Assembly: GCA_017525235.1 (NCBI GenBank)
Contig: JAFXTC010000006.1
Coordinates: 1-58,787, forward strand
Source: Bacteroidaceae bacterium
GTDB taxonomy: Bacteria > Bacteroidota > Bacteroidia > Bacteroidales > Bacteroidaceae
DNA length: 58,787 nt
Reading direction: 5' to 3'
The notes under the pieces were generated by a model, which searched no databases, was not told the DNA's origin, and worked only from the letters and a program-made list of their open reading frames with translations. The position numbers and the translations under genes are program-made. Shown piece after piece: positions 37,657-44,714 of this stretch. How positions within the stretch are numbered: position 1 is the first letter of the stretch; every line of letters begins with the position of its first letter.

Positions 37657-40122
37657 ATGAAAAAGATTCTATCACGAGTGATTGCACTAACGGCACTATG
37701 CATGGTGGTGATATTGAAGACGAGCGCTCAGACCCTGCATTACAACAAACCGGCAGATTTCTTCGAGGAGACACTGGTAATAGGTAACGGCACCATGGGT
37801 GGTATCATCTATGGCGGTACGGAACAGGACAAGATATCCTTGAATGATATTACGCTTTGGACGGGTGAGCCTTGCAACATGAAAGTTTACTCGCCGGATG
37901 CGCACAAGAGTATTCCTGCCATCCGTGAAGCCTTACGGCAGGGTGATTATCCTAAGGCCGACCAGTTGCAGCACGATGTTCAGGGACATTTCTGTCAGAA
38001 CTACCAGCCTTTGGGACAACTCACCATAGATTATCTGGATACTGAAACCCCGGCCACAGGCTACCGCCGTTGGTTGGATATTGGCAATGCTACGGCTCAT
38101 ACAGCCTATCAAAGAGGTGCTTACAGATATACTACAGAGTATTTTGCCACGCATCCAGATTCTGGCATTGTCATCCGCATTACAACAGATAATCCTAAGG
38201 GGGTCTGTGCCCGAATTGGGCTTACCTGTCAGTTGAAAAATCATGTGCGCACGGAAGAAGGAAAGGTGATTGTCAACGAAGGTTATGTTGCCTATAACTC
38301 TTTGCCTAACTATTGGGGAGGAAAGGACAGTTTCACTTATGACCCTAATCGAGGTATGCGTTTTTGTACCAAGGTTCAGGTGGAGGGTTCTAATGTTAGT
38401 GCTGATGGGGATGCCATTCTGGTGAACGGTTCCAGCGAGGTAACCATCTTCTTGGTGAATGCAACTTCGTTCAACGGATACGACAAAGACCCCGTGAAAG
38501 AGGGAAGGCCTTACCAACAGCTGGCAGATGCCAGACTAAAACACTTGATGGCTTATTCGTATGATGCGTTGAGAGACCGTCATGTTGCCGATTATAAGAA
38601 CATTTTTGACCGCGTGAAACTCTCGTTGGGAGAAGCCAAGACTGATTCTCGTACGACGGAAGAAGTGCTGAGGGAGTATGTTGACGAGAGAGTTTTCAAT
38701 TCCGATTTGGAAGCTCTTTACTTCCAGTATGGCCGTTACTTGCTCATTTCCTGTTCCCGTACCCCCAATGTGCCTGCCAACCTGCAGGGACTGTGGAACG
38801 AGAGCATCCTGCCACCTTGGTCGTGCAACTACACCGCCAATATCAACGTAGAGGAGAATTATTGGCCTGCAGAGACAGCAGCTATGCCTGAGATGCACCT
38901 TTCGTTGCTTACCTTCATGAAGGAACTGCAAGGCTCAGGAGAACTTACTGCCAAGGCCTACTACGGCGTGAATAAAGGTTGGTGCCTGGCGCATAATACC
39001 GATATCTGGGCGATGACCTGTCCTGTCGGACTGCATGGCGGCGACCCTCAGTGGGCAAACTGGAACATGGGCGGAGCTTGGGTGAGTACACATATTTGGG
39101 AGCATTACACGTTCTCATTGGATAAGGAATTCTTGCAGGAATACTATCCTGTGCTGAAGGGCGCCGCTGAATTCTGCTTGGGTTGGCTGGTTCCCGCTTC
39201 CACTTTCGGCGTTCAGCCAGAGGGTACCGATTACCTGCTCACAGGTCCTTGTACATCGCCTGAGAACGACTATGTTACTCCTCAGGGGTATCACGGACGT
39301 AGTTTCTATGGTGGTTCTGCCGACCTTTCTATGATTCGTGAATGCCTCACAGATGCCCGCAATGCTGCTTGTGTGCTGGGTATGGACAAAGACTTTGTTG
39401 CTCAGGCTGATGAGGCTCTTTCCCGTTTGCAACCTTATAAGATAGGTAAGAAAGGCAATCTACAAGAGTGGTTTTACGACTGGGATGACGAAGACCCGCA
39501 TCACCGTCATCAGAGTCACCTCTTTGGCGTCTATCCCGGTCACAGCCTTACTGATGGTGTGAACAGTGTGGAGGATATCCACAAGGCTGCTCACAAATCG
39601 TTGGAGATCAGGGGTGACCGTACCACAGGTTGGAGTACAGGCTGGCGTGTAAACCTTTATGCTCGTCTTCATGATGCCAAGAACGCCTATCACATCTTCC
39701 GCAAGTTACTCTCTTATGTGAGCCCTGATGGTTATCGCGGACCTGATGCCCGCAGGGGTGGAGGTACCTATCCTAATTTGCTAGATGCCCATTCACCTTT
39801 CCAGATCGATGGTAACTTTGGCGGTTGTGCCGGCGTGATTGAAATGCTCATGCAAAGTAATCTCACCTTCGATTTTCAGGCCTCAAAAGATAACTCTCAA
39901 CTTTCTATCGAGTTACTTCCTGCTTTGCCTGAGAACTGGAAGGACGGCTCTGTTAGTGGCATTCGTGCCCGTGGCGGTATTGCTGTGAACATGACGTGGC
40001 AGAACAGCCGTATTACCAGCCTTATCCTAACAGCCAAGCAGCCCTGCAAGATTACTCTTCATGTAAACGGTCAGCAAAAAGTCATTAAGCTAAAGAAGGG
40101 AGATAACAAGATTAAGTGTTAA
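37657..40122 (+). CDS. Alpha-L-fucosidase, GH95
   Basis: The 821-residue protein has a signal peptide (MKKILSRVIALTALCMVVILKTSA) and the GH95 N-terminal motif GNGTMGGIIYGGTEQDKISL. The barrel carries GLWNESILPPWSCNYTANIN and NYWPAE, and FQIDGNFGG lies near the C-terminus. GH95 enzymes release alpha-1,2-linked L-fucose, and some members act on L-galactose. The location is probably periplasmic. It faces the rhamnosidase-CotH pair across 114 bases. A near-heptameric stretch (AACTCTCAACTTTC) at about 39892-39905 encodes NSQLS in front of the conserved LLPALPENW. A strong terminator follows the stop. Confidence 0.94.
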   Translation: MKKILSRVIALTALCMVVILKTSAQTLHYNKPADFFEETLVIGNGTMGGIIYGGTEQDKISLNDITLWTGEPCNMKVYSPDAHKSIPAIREALRQGDYPKADQLQHDVQGHFCQNYQPLGQLTIDYLDTETPATGYRRWLDIGNATAHTAYQRGAYRYTTEYFATHPDSGIVIRITTDNPKGVCARIGLTCQLKNHVRTEEGKVIVNEGYVAYNSLPNYWGGKDSFTYDPNRGMRFCTKVQVEGSNVSADGDAILVNGSSEVTIFLVNATSFNGYDKDPVKEGRPYQQLADARLKHLMAYSYDALRDRHVADYKNIFDRVKLSLGEAKTDSRTTEEVLREYVDERVFNSDLEALYFQYGRYLLISCSRTPNVPANLQGLWNESILPPWSCNYTANINVEENYWPAETAAMPEMHLSLLTFMKELQGSGELTAKAYYGVNKGWCLAHNTDIWAMTCPVGLHGGDPQWANWNMGGAWVSTHIWEHYTFSLDKEFLQEYYPVLKGAAEFCLGWLVPASTFGVQPEGTDYLLTGPCTSPENDYVTPQGYHGRSFYGGSADLSMIRECLTDARNAACVLGMDKDFVAQADEALSRLQPYKIGKKGNLQEWFYDWDDEDPHHRHQSHLFGVYPGHSLTDGVNSVEDIHKAAHKSLEIRGDRTTGWSTGWRVNLYARLHDAKNAYHIFRKLLSYVSPDGYRGPDARRGGGTYPNLLDAHSPFQIDGNFGGCAGVIEMLMQSNLTFDFQASKDNSQLSIELLPALPENWKDGSVSGIRARGGIAVNMTWQNSRITSLILTAKQPCKITLHVNGQQKVIKLKKGDNKIKC

Positions 40123-40131
40123 AAGACAAAA

Positions 40132-40174
40132 GAAAAGAGGCAAATCCATGAAAGGCTTGCCTCTTTTCTTTTTT
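40132..40174 (+). terminator. Rho-independent terminator after GH95
   Basis: GAAAAGAGGCAA pairs perfectly with TTGCCTCTTTTC over 12 bp with a 13-base loop, followed by six T. It ends 12 bases before the stop codon of the convergent FGGY kinase gene. The A-rich left side may let it act on both strands. Confidence 0.9.
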
Positions 40175-40186
40175 GAAATACCAACT

Positions 40187-41773
40187 TTAACTTTTCGCTT
40201 TTACAGCGCATTGCTCTATAGGAAGGCATGCCTTGTAGTTCTCGATGTATTTCTCAAAGCCTGCCACATCTTCTGGGGTGGGGCTGACGGAAACGCCTGT
40301 GTTGCCGGCAAAGACAACGTCCTCCAAGTAGTCGGAAAGAGACAGCTGAGAGTTGACCATGTATCCGGCTAACAAGGCAATACCCCAAGCACCACCTTCG
40401 CCTGCGGTATCCATAACAGAGATGGGCGAGTTAAGCGCGGCAGCCAACATACGCTGGCCCACACCGGGTGTCTTAAAATAACCGCCATGACCGGTGATAC
40501 GGTCCACGCGAATCATCTCGTCCTTGAAAAGGATGTCATTTCCAATCTTCAATACACCAATGGCTCCGTAGAGGTGGGCACGCATAAAATTGGCTAGGTT
40601 GAACTTGTCGGTAGCAGAGCGAACAAAGAAGGGACGGCCCTCAGCCAACCCTGTTACAGGTTCGCCGCTGACATAGTTATAAGCCATCAAACCGCCGCAG
40701 TCGGGATCGCCTTCCAAAGCCTTATTAAACAATTTGCTGTAAAGTTCACCCATATCTACGGGTACACCCAATAGCTGCTGATATTCTTTGAAGAGACCCA
40801 CCCAAGCGTTGATGTCGCTGGTACAGTTGTTGCAGTGTACCATAGCCACCAGTGAACCGTCGGGTGTAGTAACAAGGTCGATGGCCTCGTAAGGTTTGCT
40901 CAAGGGCTTCTCCAAAACAATCATAGAGAAGCTGGAAGTACCTGCACTTACATTACCTGTGCGCTGCTTAACAGCATTGGTGGCAACCATGCCGGTTCCT
41001 GCATCGCCCTCGGGAGGACAGACGGGACAACCAGGTTTCAGGTGTCCGGAAACATCGAGTTTCTTGGCACCCTCAGGTGTTAGGATACCTGCATTCTCGC
41101 CTGCTACAAGTGATTTGGGAAGGATATCCAACAACTTCCAGGAATAGCCCTTAGGAGCAATCAGTTCATTGAACTTCTTCACCATAGTAGCATCGTAGGT
41201 CTTGGTGGCGGGATCGACGGGAATCATACCTGAAGCATCGCCTACGCCCAGCACAAACTGCCCCGTTACCTGCCAGTGAACATAACCGGCAAGGGTAGTG
41301 AGGTACTTGATATCCTTCACGTGCTTGTCACCCTCCAGAATGCACTCGTACAGGTGACTGATGCTCCAACGGAGGGGTATATTATAGTTGAAGAGCTTGG
41401 AGAGCTCGGCTGCTGCCTTGCCCGTATTGGTGTTACGCCAAGTGCGGAAAGGCACTAGAATTTCCTGTTTCTTGTTGAAGGCCATATAGCCGTGCATCAT
41501 AGCAGAGAAGCCGATGGCGGCCAACGACTCAATCTCGCAATCGTACTGCTTCAGGACGTCCTTGCGTAGGTCGGCATAGCAGTCTTGAAGACCATACCAG
41601 ATGGCTTCTATGGAGTAGGTCCAAAGACCGTCTTCCAACTGATTTTCCCACTCGTGTGAGCCCTGTGCGATGGGTTTGTTGTCCTCATCAATAAGGACAG
41701 CCTTGATGCGGGTAGAGCCAAACTCTATACCGAGAATGGCTTTACCTGCTTCAATTGTCTGTTTTGCGGTCAT
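40187..41773 (-). CDS. FGGY carbohydrate kinase, probable L-ribulokinase (xylulokinase-type)
   Basis: The start is ATG 41773 (528 residues); the longer frame begins with TTG in a repeat. FGGY features: [16 protein letters not shown] at the N-terminus (phosphate-binding), [22 protein letters not shown] and [12 protein letters not shown], with [20 protein letters not shown] near the end. Sequence type is closest to xylulokinases. Its position downstream of araA and araD suggests that it phosphorylates L-ribulose to L-ribulose-5-phosphate, as the related kinase of the Bacteroides arabinose cluster does. Five AATTATC-type heptamers fill the gap to araA. Confidence 0.88.
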   Translation of the reverse strand: MTAKQTIEAGKAILGIEFGSTRIKAVLIDEDNKPIAQGSHEWENQLEDGLWTYSIEAIWYGLQDCYADLRKDVLKQYDCEIESLAAIGFSAMMHGYMAFNKKQEILVPFRTWRNTNTGKAAAELSKLFNYNIPLRWSISHLYECILEGDKHVKDIKYLTTLAGYVHWQVTGQFVLGVGDASGMIPVDPATKTYDATMVKKFNELIAPKGYSWKLLDILPKSLVAGENAGILTPEGAKKLDVSGHLKPGCPVCPPEGDAGTGMVATNAVKQRTGNVSAGTSSFSMIVLEKPLSKPYEAIDLVTTPDGSLVAMVHCNNCTSDINAWVGLFKEYQQLLGVPVDMGELYSKLFNKALEGDPDCGGLMAYNYVSGEPVTGLAEGRPFFVRSATDKFNLANFMRAHLYGAIGVLKIGNDILFKDEMIRVDRITGHGGYFKTPGVGQRMLAAALNSPISVMDTAGEGGAWGIALLAGYMVNSQLSLSDYLEDVVFAGNTGVSVSPTPEDVAGFEKYIENYKACLPIEQCAVKAKS

Positions 41774-41808
41774 AATTGTCAATTATCAATTATCAATTTT
41801 CAATTATT
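41774..41808. repeat. Heptanucleotide array, AATTATC type, five units
   Basis: The units are AATTGTC, AATTATC, AATTATC, AATTTTC and AATTATT. The array starts at the base next to the kinase ATG (41773) and includes the araA stop codon (41804-41806) in its last unit. Confidence 0.92.
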
Positions 41809-43336
41809 TCAGCGCCTTGTTCAGCATGAAATATACCTCGTTGTTGCGGAGGGTCTGTTTGAAGTCGGCAATGTTGGTTTGCTTGTTAATCTTCACATAC
41901 TCAATGCCTGTCATTTCTGCAAAGTCCTCCCAATACTCCTCGTTAATGTCGTAAGAGAAAGCACTATGGTGTGTACCACCCGCCAAAATCCATGCTGCTG
42001 CACCAATCTCGAACGTAGGCTGAGGAATCCACAGAGCGCTGGCTACGGGTAGCTTGGGCATGGGTTTTGGTTCGATGCACTCAACTTCCTGACTAATCAG
42101 ACGGAAGCGGTTGCCCAGGTCGACAACGGTTGCCTTGATGCCACGACCGGTCTTGGAGGTGAAAACCAGACGGGCTGTCTGCTGCTTGCGGATACCAATA
42201 CCAAGGAAGTGAACCTCCAGCTTTGGCTTATCAGAAGCAATAAGTGGACAAATCTCCAACATGTGGCTCTGCAAGCAAGAACTACGGTCGCCAGCGAAGT
42301 TCAACGTGTAGTCTTCCAGGAACGAGCAGCCTGTTGGCATTCCCTGCTGGATAACCCAGAGGGTACGATAGAGACAAGCAGTCTTCCAGTCACCCTCGGC
42401 GCCAAAACCATATCCTTCCTGCATCAGACGTTGAGAGGCTAAGCCAGGAATCTGGTCGAAGCCACAGAAATCAGGAGCATCTATGTTAGCATCACCCAGG
42501 TCGTCGAAGTTGGTGGTGAAGGCAGTAGCACCCTCATCCTTCAGCACACGGCGCAAGGCAATCTCAGCCTTGGCAGAGTTCTTAACCTTCTCCCAATAAA
42601 CCTGCTCGCCACTTTCATCAATCTTAATGGTATAGAGTTTCTTGTACTCCTCGACAAGGGCATCTGCCTCAGCATCTGTTACCTTTTTGTAGTACTCCAT
42701 CAAAGAAGATACAGGATAGTAGTCTACATGATAGCCCAAACGCTGCTCAAACTCCACACGGTCGCCATCGGTAACAGCTACATTGTTCATGTTCATACCA
42801 AACATCAGGCAACGAACATTCTTGGCATCAGCCACGCCGGCAGCAACACGAGCCCAAACGGCAATCTGCTTCTGAGCCTTCTCGTCCTTCCAATAGCCGC
42901 AAACCACCTTACGGGCTACACGCATACGAGTGCAGATATGTCCGAATTCTATATCACCATGAGCACTTTGGTTCAGGTTCATAAAATCCATATCGATGTC
43001 TGCCCAGGGAATCTCGGCGTTGTACTGGGTATGGAAATGAAGCAGAGGCTTCTGCAACTGCTGCAATCCCTTAATCCACATCTTAGCTGGTGAGAAAGTA
43101 TGCATCCATGTGATGATACCTGCGCACTTCTCATCGTTGTTGGCAGCTAACATTACAGCCTCTACCTCCTTAGAACTATTTGCCGTGCCCTTATAAACAA
43201 TCTTTACAGGGATGTTGCCAGAGGCGTTCAGCCCTTCAACCATCTCCTTGCTGTGTCCGTCTACAGCCACAACGGCATCGCCTCCATAAAGGAGCTGTGC
43301 TCCGGTCACCCACCAAATCTCTAAATTTTCAAACAT
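41804..43336 (-). CDS. araA: L-arabinose isomerase
   Basis: The 510-residue enzyme converts L-arabinose to L-ribulose in the cytoplasm. It begins with the typical LEIWWVTGAQLLYGGDAV and has GIITWMHTFSPAKMWI, the metal-ligand region with FGAEGDWKTA, and a C-terminal ILAGGTHHSAFS with the conserved histidines. The length is normal. In the cluster it lies between the small four-helix-bundle gene (113-base gap) and the kinase (gap filled by heptamers). I see no separate promoter that I trust in the 113-base gap, so it is probably read from the araD promoter. Confidence 0.97.
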   Translation of the reverse strand: MFENLEIWWVTGAQLLYGGDAVVAVDGHSKEMVEGLNASGNIPVKIVYKGTANSSKEVEAVMLAANNDEKCAGIITWMHTFSPAKMWIKGLQQLQKPLLHFHTQYNAEIPWADIDMDFMNLNQSAHGDIEFGHICTRMRVARKVVCGYWKDEKAQKQIAVWARVAAGVADAKNVRCLMFGMNMNNVAVTDGDRVEFEQRLGYHVDYYPVSSLMEYYKKVTDAEADALVEEYKKLYTIKIDESGEQVYWEKVKNSAKAEIALRRVLKDEGATAFTTNFDDLGDANIDAPDFCGFDQIPGLASQRLMQEGYGFGAEGDWKTACLYRTLWVIQQGMPTGCSFLEDYTLNFAGDRSSCLQSHMLEICPLIASDKPKLEVHFLGIGIRKQQTARLVFTSKTGRGIKATVVDLGNRFRLISQEVECIEPKPMPKLPVASALWIPQPTFEIGAAAWILAGGTHHSAFSYDINEEYWEDFAEMTGIEYVKINKQTNIADFKQTLRNNEVYFMLNKALK

Positions 43337-43350
43337 AGTTTTAAAATTTT

Positions 43351-43382
43351 AATTGATAATTGATAATTGACAATTGATAATT
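43351..43382. repeat. Heptanucleotide array, AATTGAT type, four units
   Basis: The units are AATTGAT, AATTGAT, AATTGAC and AATTGAT plus AATT. The plus-strand sequence here is the reverse complement type of the arrays at 41774 and 43813, so this array is inverted relative to its neighbours. It ends about 14 bases upstream of the araA start. Confidence 0.9.
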
Positions 43383-43449
43383 AAGCCAACACATTGCTTG
43401 GCCGATTCCAATTGCCAGCTATCTCATATCGTGGTTAATGATAAGTATT

Positions 43450-43812
43450 TTAGTTAATATTATTTTCTTTTGTTGATTTGACAATTGAAACTAATAGTTT
43501 TGTAAGATCTCGACAATCTTTTATAATGCTTTTATATTCCTCGTCATTGAGATAACCTGTTCGATGAAGTAATCTTATCCAATAATCACTTTCTGATGAT
43601 TCTTTTAGCGAGATATTCATCTTTGAAAGAAAGTCCGATGTACTTTGGGCTTGTTCTGCCTCACAGATGTTTGCTCCAATGCTTGTGCCAGAGCGAAGTA
43701 ACTGCTTGGACATTATATGCTCTTGTTTGGATGTTGTTAAATGTTTGTAGAGATTTACAATTCTCACAGAGAACTCGAAACTCTTTTCCTTAACCACATT
43801 ATCATCCTTCAT
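43450..43812 (-). CDS. Four-helix-bundle protein (S23/intervening-sequence-protein family)
   Basis: The start is ATG 43812 (120 residues). The sequence shows the family pattern: KSFEFSVRIVNLYKHL, then LRSGTSIGANICEAEQAQS, SESDYWIRLLHRTGYL and a final helix. The family was named after proteins encoded in 23S rRNA intervening sequences, but in Bacteroidetes copies occur as single genes in many places. The function is unknown. It is odd inside an arabinose operon. It is bracketed by AATTATC arrays on both sides, as if the gene had been inserted together with or between them. Confidence 0.85.
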   Translation of the reverse strand: MKDDNVVKEKSFEFSVRIVNLYKHLTTSKQEHIMSKQLLRSGTSIGANICEAEQAQSTSDFLSKMNISLKESSESDYWIRLLHRTGYLNDEEYKSIIKDCRDLTKLLVSIVKSTKENNIN

Positions 43813-43840
43813 AATTATCAATTATCAATTGTCAATTATC
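43813..43840. repeat. Heptanucleotide array, AATTATC type, four units
   Basis: The units are AATTATC, AATTATC, AATTGTC and AATTATC, starting at the base next to the four-helix-bundle gene ATG. It is followed within 3 bases by the 43-nt palindrome. Confidence 0.92.
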
Positions 43841-43843
43841 CAT

Positions 43844-43886
43844 TAATGCATACTATGGTCAACGTCGTTGACCATAGTATGCATTA
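43844..43886. repeat. 43-nt perfect palindrome spanning the araD stop codon
   Basis: Two 21-base arms, starting TAATGCATACTATGGTCAAC and ending in its exact complement, are separated by one base. The right arm encodes the last araD residues (NAYYGQRR) and the left arm lies past the stop. No T-run follows on the minus strand, so a standard terminator is not obvious; it could be an mRNA-stabilising hairpin or attenuator within the operon. Confidence 0.9.
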
Positions 43887-44557
43887 GGACCGTGTTTGCG
43901 GGAGAAGTGTTTCTCAACTAGCAAGGGATTCATAGTCAAATTGGGATTCACGGAGAAAGCCACGAAGGCCATTTTGGCAACCTGCTCCATAACAACCGCG
44001 TTATAAACGGCATTGTCTGCATCCTTTCCCCATGAAAAAGGACCATGATTCTTAACCAAAACTCCAGGGGTATGAACCACATTTATTCTGTCTTTCTTGA
44101 AACGCTCCACAATCACGTTTCCTGTTTCTAACTCGTATTGTCCCTTCACTTCGGTCTCTGTCATATCACGGGTACATGGTATGGCATCGTGGAAATAATC
44201 AGCATGTGTAGTACCGATATTGGGAATGTCCTTTCCTGCCTGTGCCCAGGCTGTGGCATAGGTGCTATGGGTATGAACAACGCCTCCTATCTCAGGGAAA
44301 GCCCTATATAATGTAAGGTGTGTGGGCGTATCTGATGATGGGTTCAGGTCGCCTTCTACAACCTTACCTGAAGCAAGGTCCACCACAACCATATCCTCGG
44401 CTTTCATGTCATCATAACTAACGCCCGATGGTTTAATTACCACTAATCCTTTCTCACGGTCTATTCCTGACACGTTTCCCCAAGTGAAAATCACAAGGTT
44501 ATGTTTCACCAAATCTAAGTTGGCACGGAATACTTTTTCTTTAAGTGTCTCTAACAT
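43859..44557 (-). CDS. araD: L-ribulose-5-phosphate 4-epimerase
   Basis: The 232-residue enzyme converts L-ribulose-5-phosphate to D-xylulose-5-phosphate. It belongs to the class II aldolase/AraD family: [20 protein letters not shown], then [25 protein letters not shown] with the metal histidines, and [13 protein letters not shown]. The C-terminus HGPNAYYGQ is typical. It is the first gene of the arabinose cluster; a TATCTTTG box lies 24 bases upstream. The last nine codons form one arm of a perfect palindrome. Confidence 0.97.
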   Translation of the reverse strand: MLETLKEKVFRANLDLVKHNLVIFTWGNVSGIDREKGLVVIKPSGVSYDDMKAEDMVVVDLASGKVVEGDLNPSSDTPTHLTLYRAFPEIGGVVHTHSTYATAWAQAGKDIPNIGTTHADYFHDAIPCTRDMTETEVKGQYELETGNVIVERFKKDRINVVHTPGVLVKNHGPFSWGKDADNAVYNAVVMEQVAKMAFVAFSVNPNLTMNPLLVEKHFSRKHGPNAYYGQRR

Positions 44558-44580
44558 GTCTTCAAAGTATCATTAGATTG

Positions 44581-44588
44581 CAAAGATA
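44581..44588 (-). promoter_or_regulatory. Probable -7 box for the arabinose cluster
   Basis: The minus strand reads TATCTTTG, 24 bases upstream of the araD ATG, with TTG 22 bases further upstream as a possible -33 element. No operator for an AraR-type regulator is recognised. Confidence 0.6.
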
Positions 44589-44665
44589 TTGAATTATTTG
44601 ATTATATTATCAATGTTTGCAAAAATCTTTTCTTTATTTATACTTTTTTGACTTCTAGAAAGACA

Positions 44666-44693
44666 AAAGAGGGAAGCGCGAACTTCCCTCTTT
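44666..44693 (-). terminator. Terminator after the esterase fusion gene
   Basis: AAAGAGGGAAG pairs with CTTCCCTCTTT (11 bp, loop CGCGAA). On the minus strand it is followed by TTGTCTTTCT, a moderately T-rich tail. It lies 22 bases past the stop codon. Confidence 0.8.
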
Positions 44694-44714
44694 CTGCTAA
44701 AGATAGAATATTTC

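Noticed and set aside
43844-43886. Palindrome as an ordinary Rho-independent terminator
   Set aside because: There is no T-run on the minus-strand 3' side, and three further ara-cluster genes follow in the same direction.
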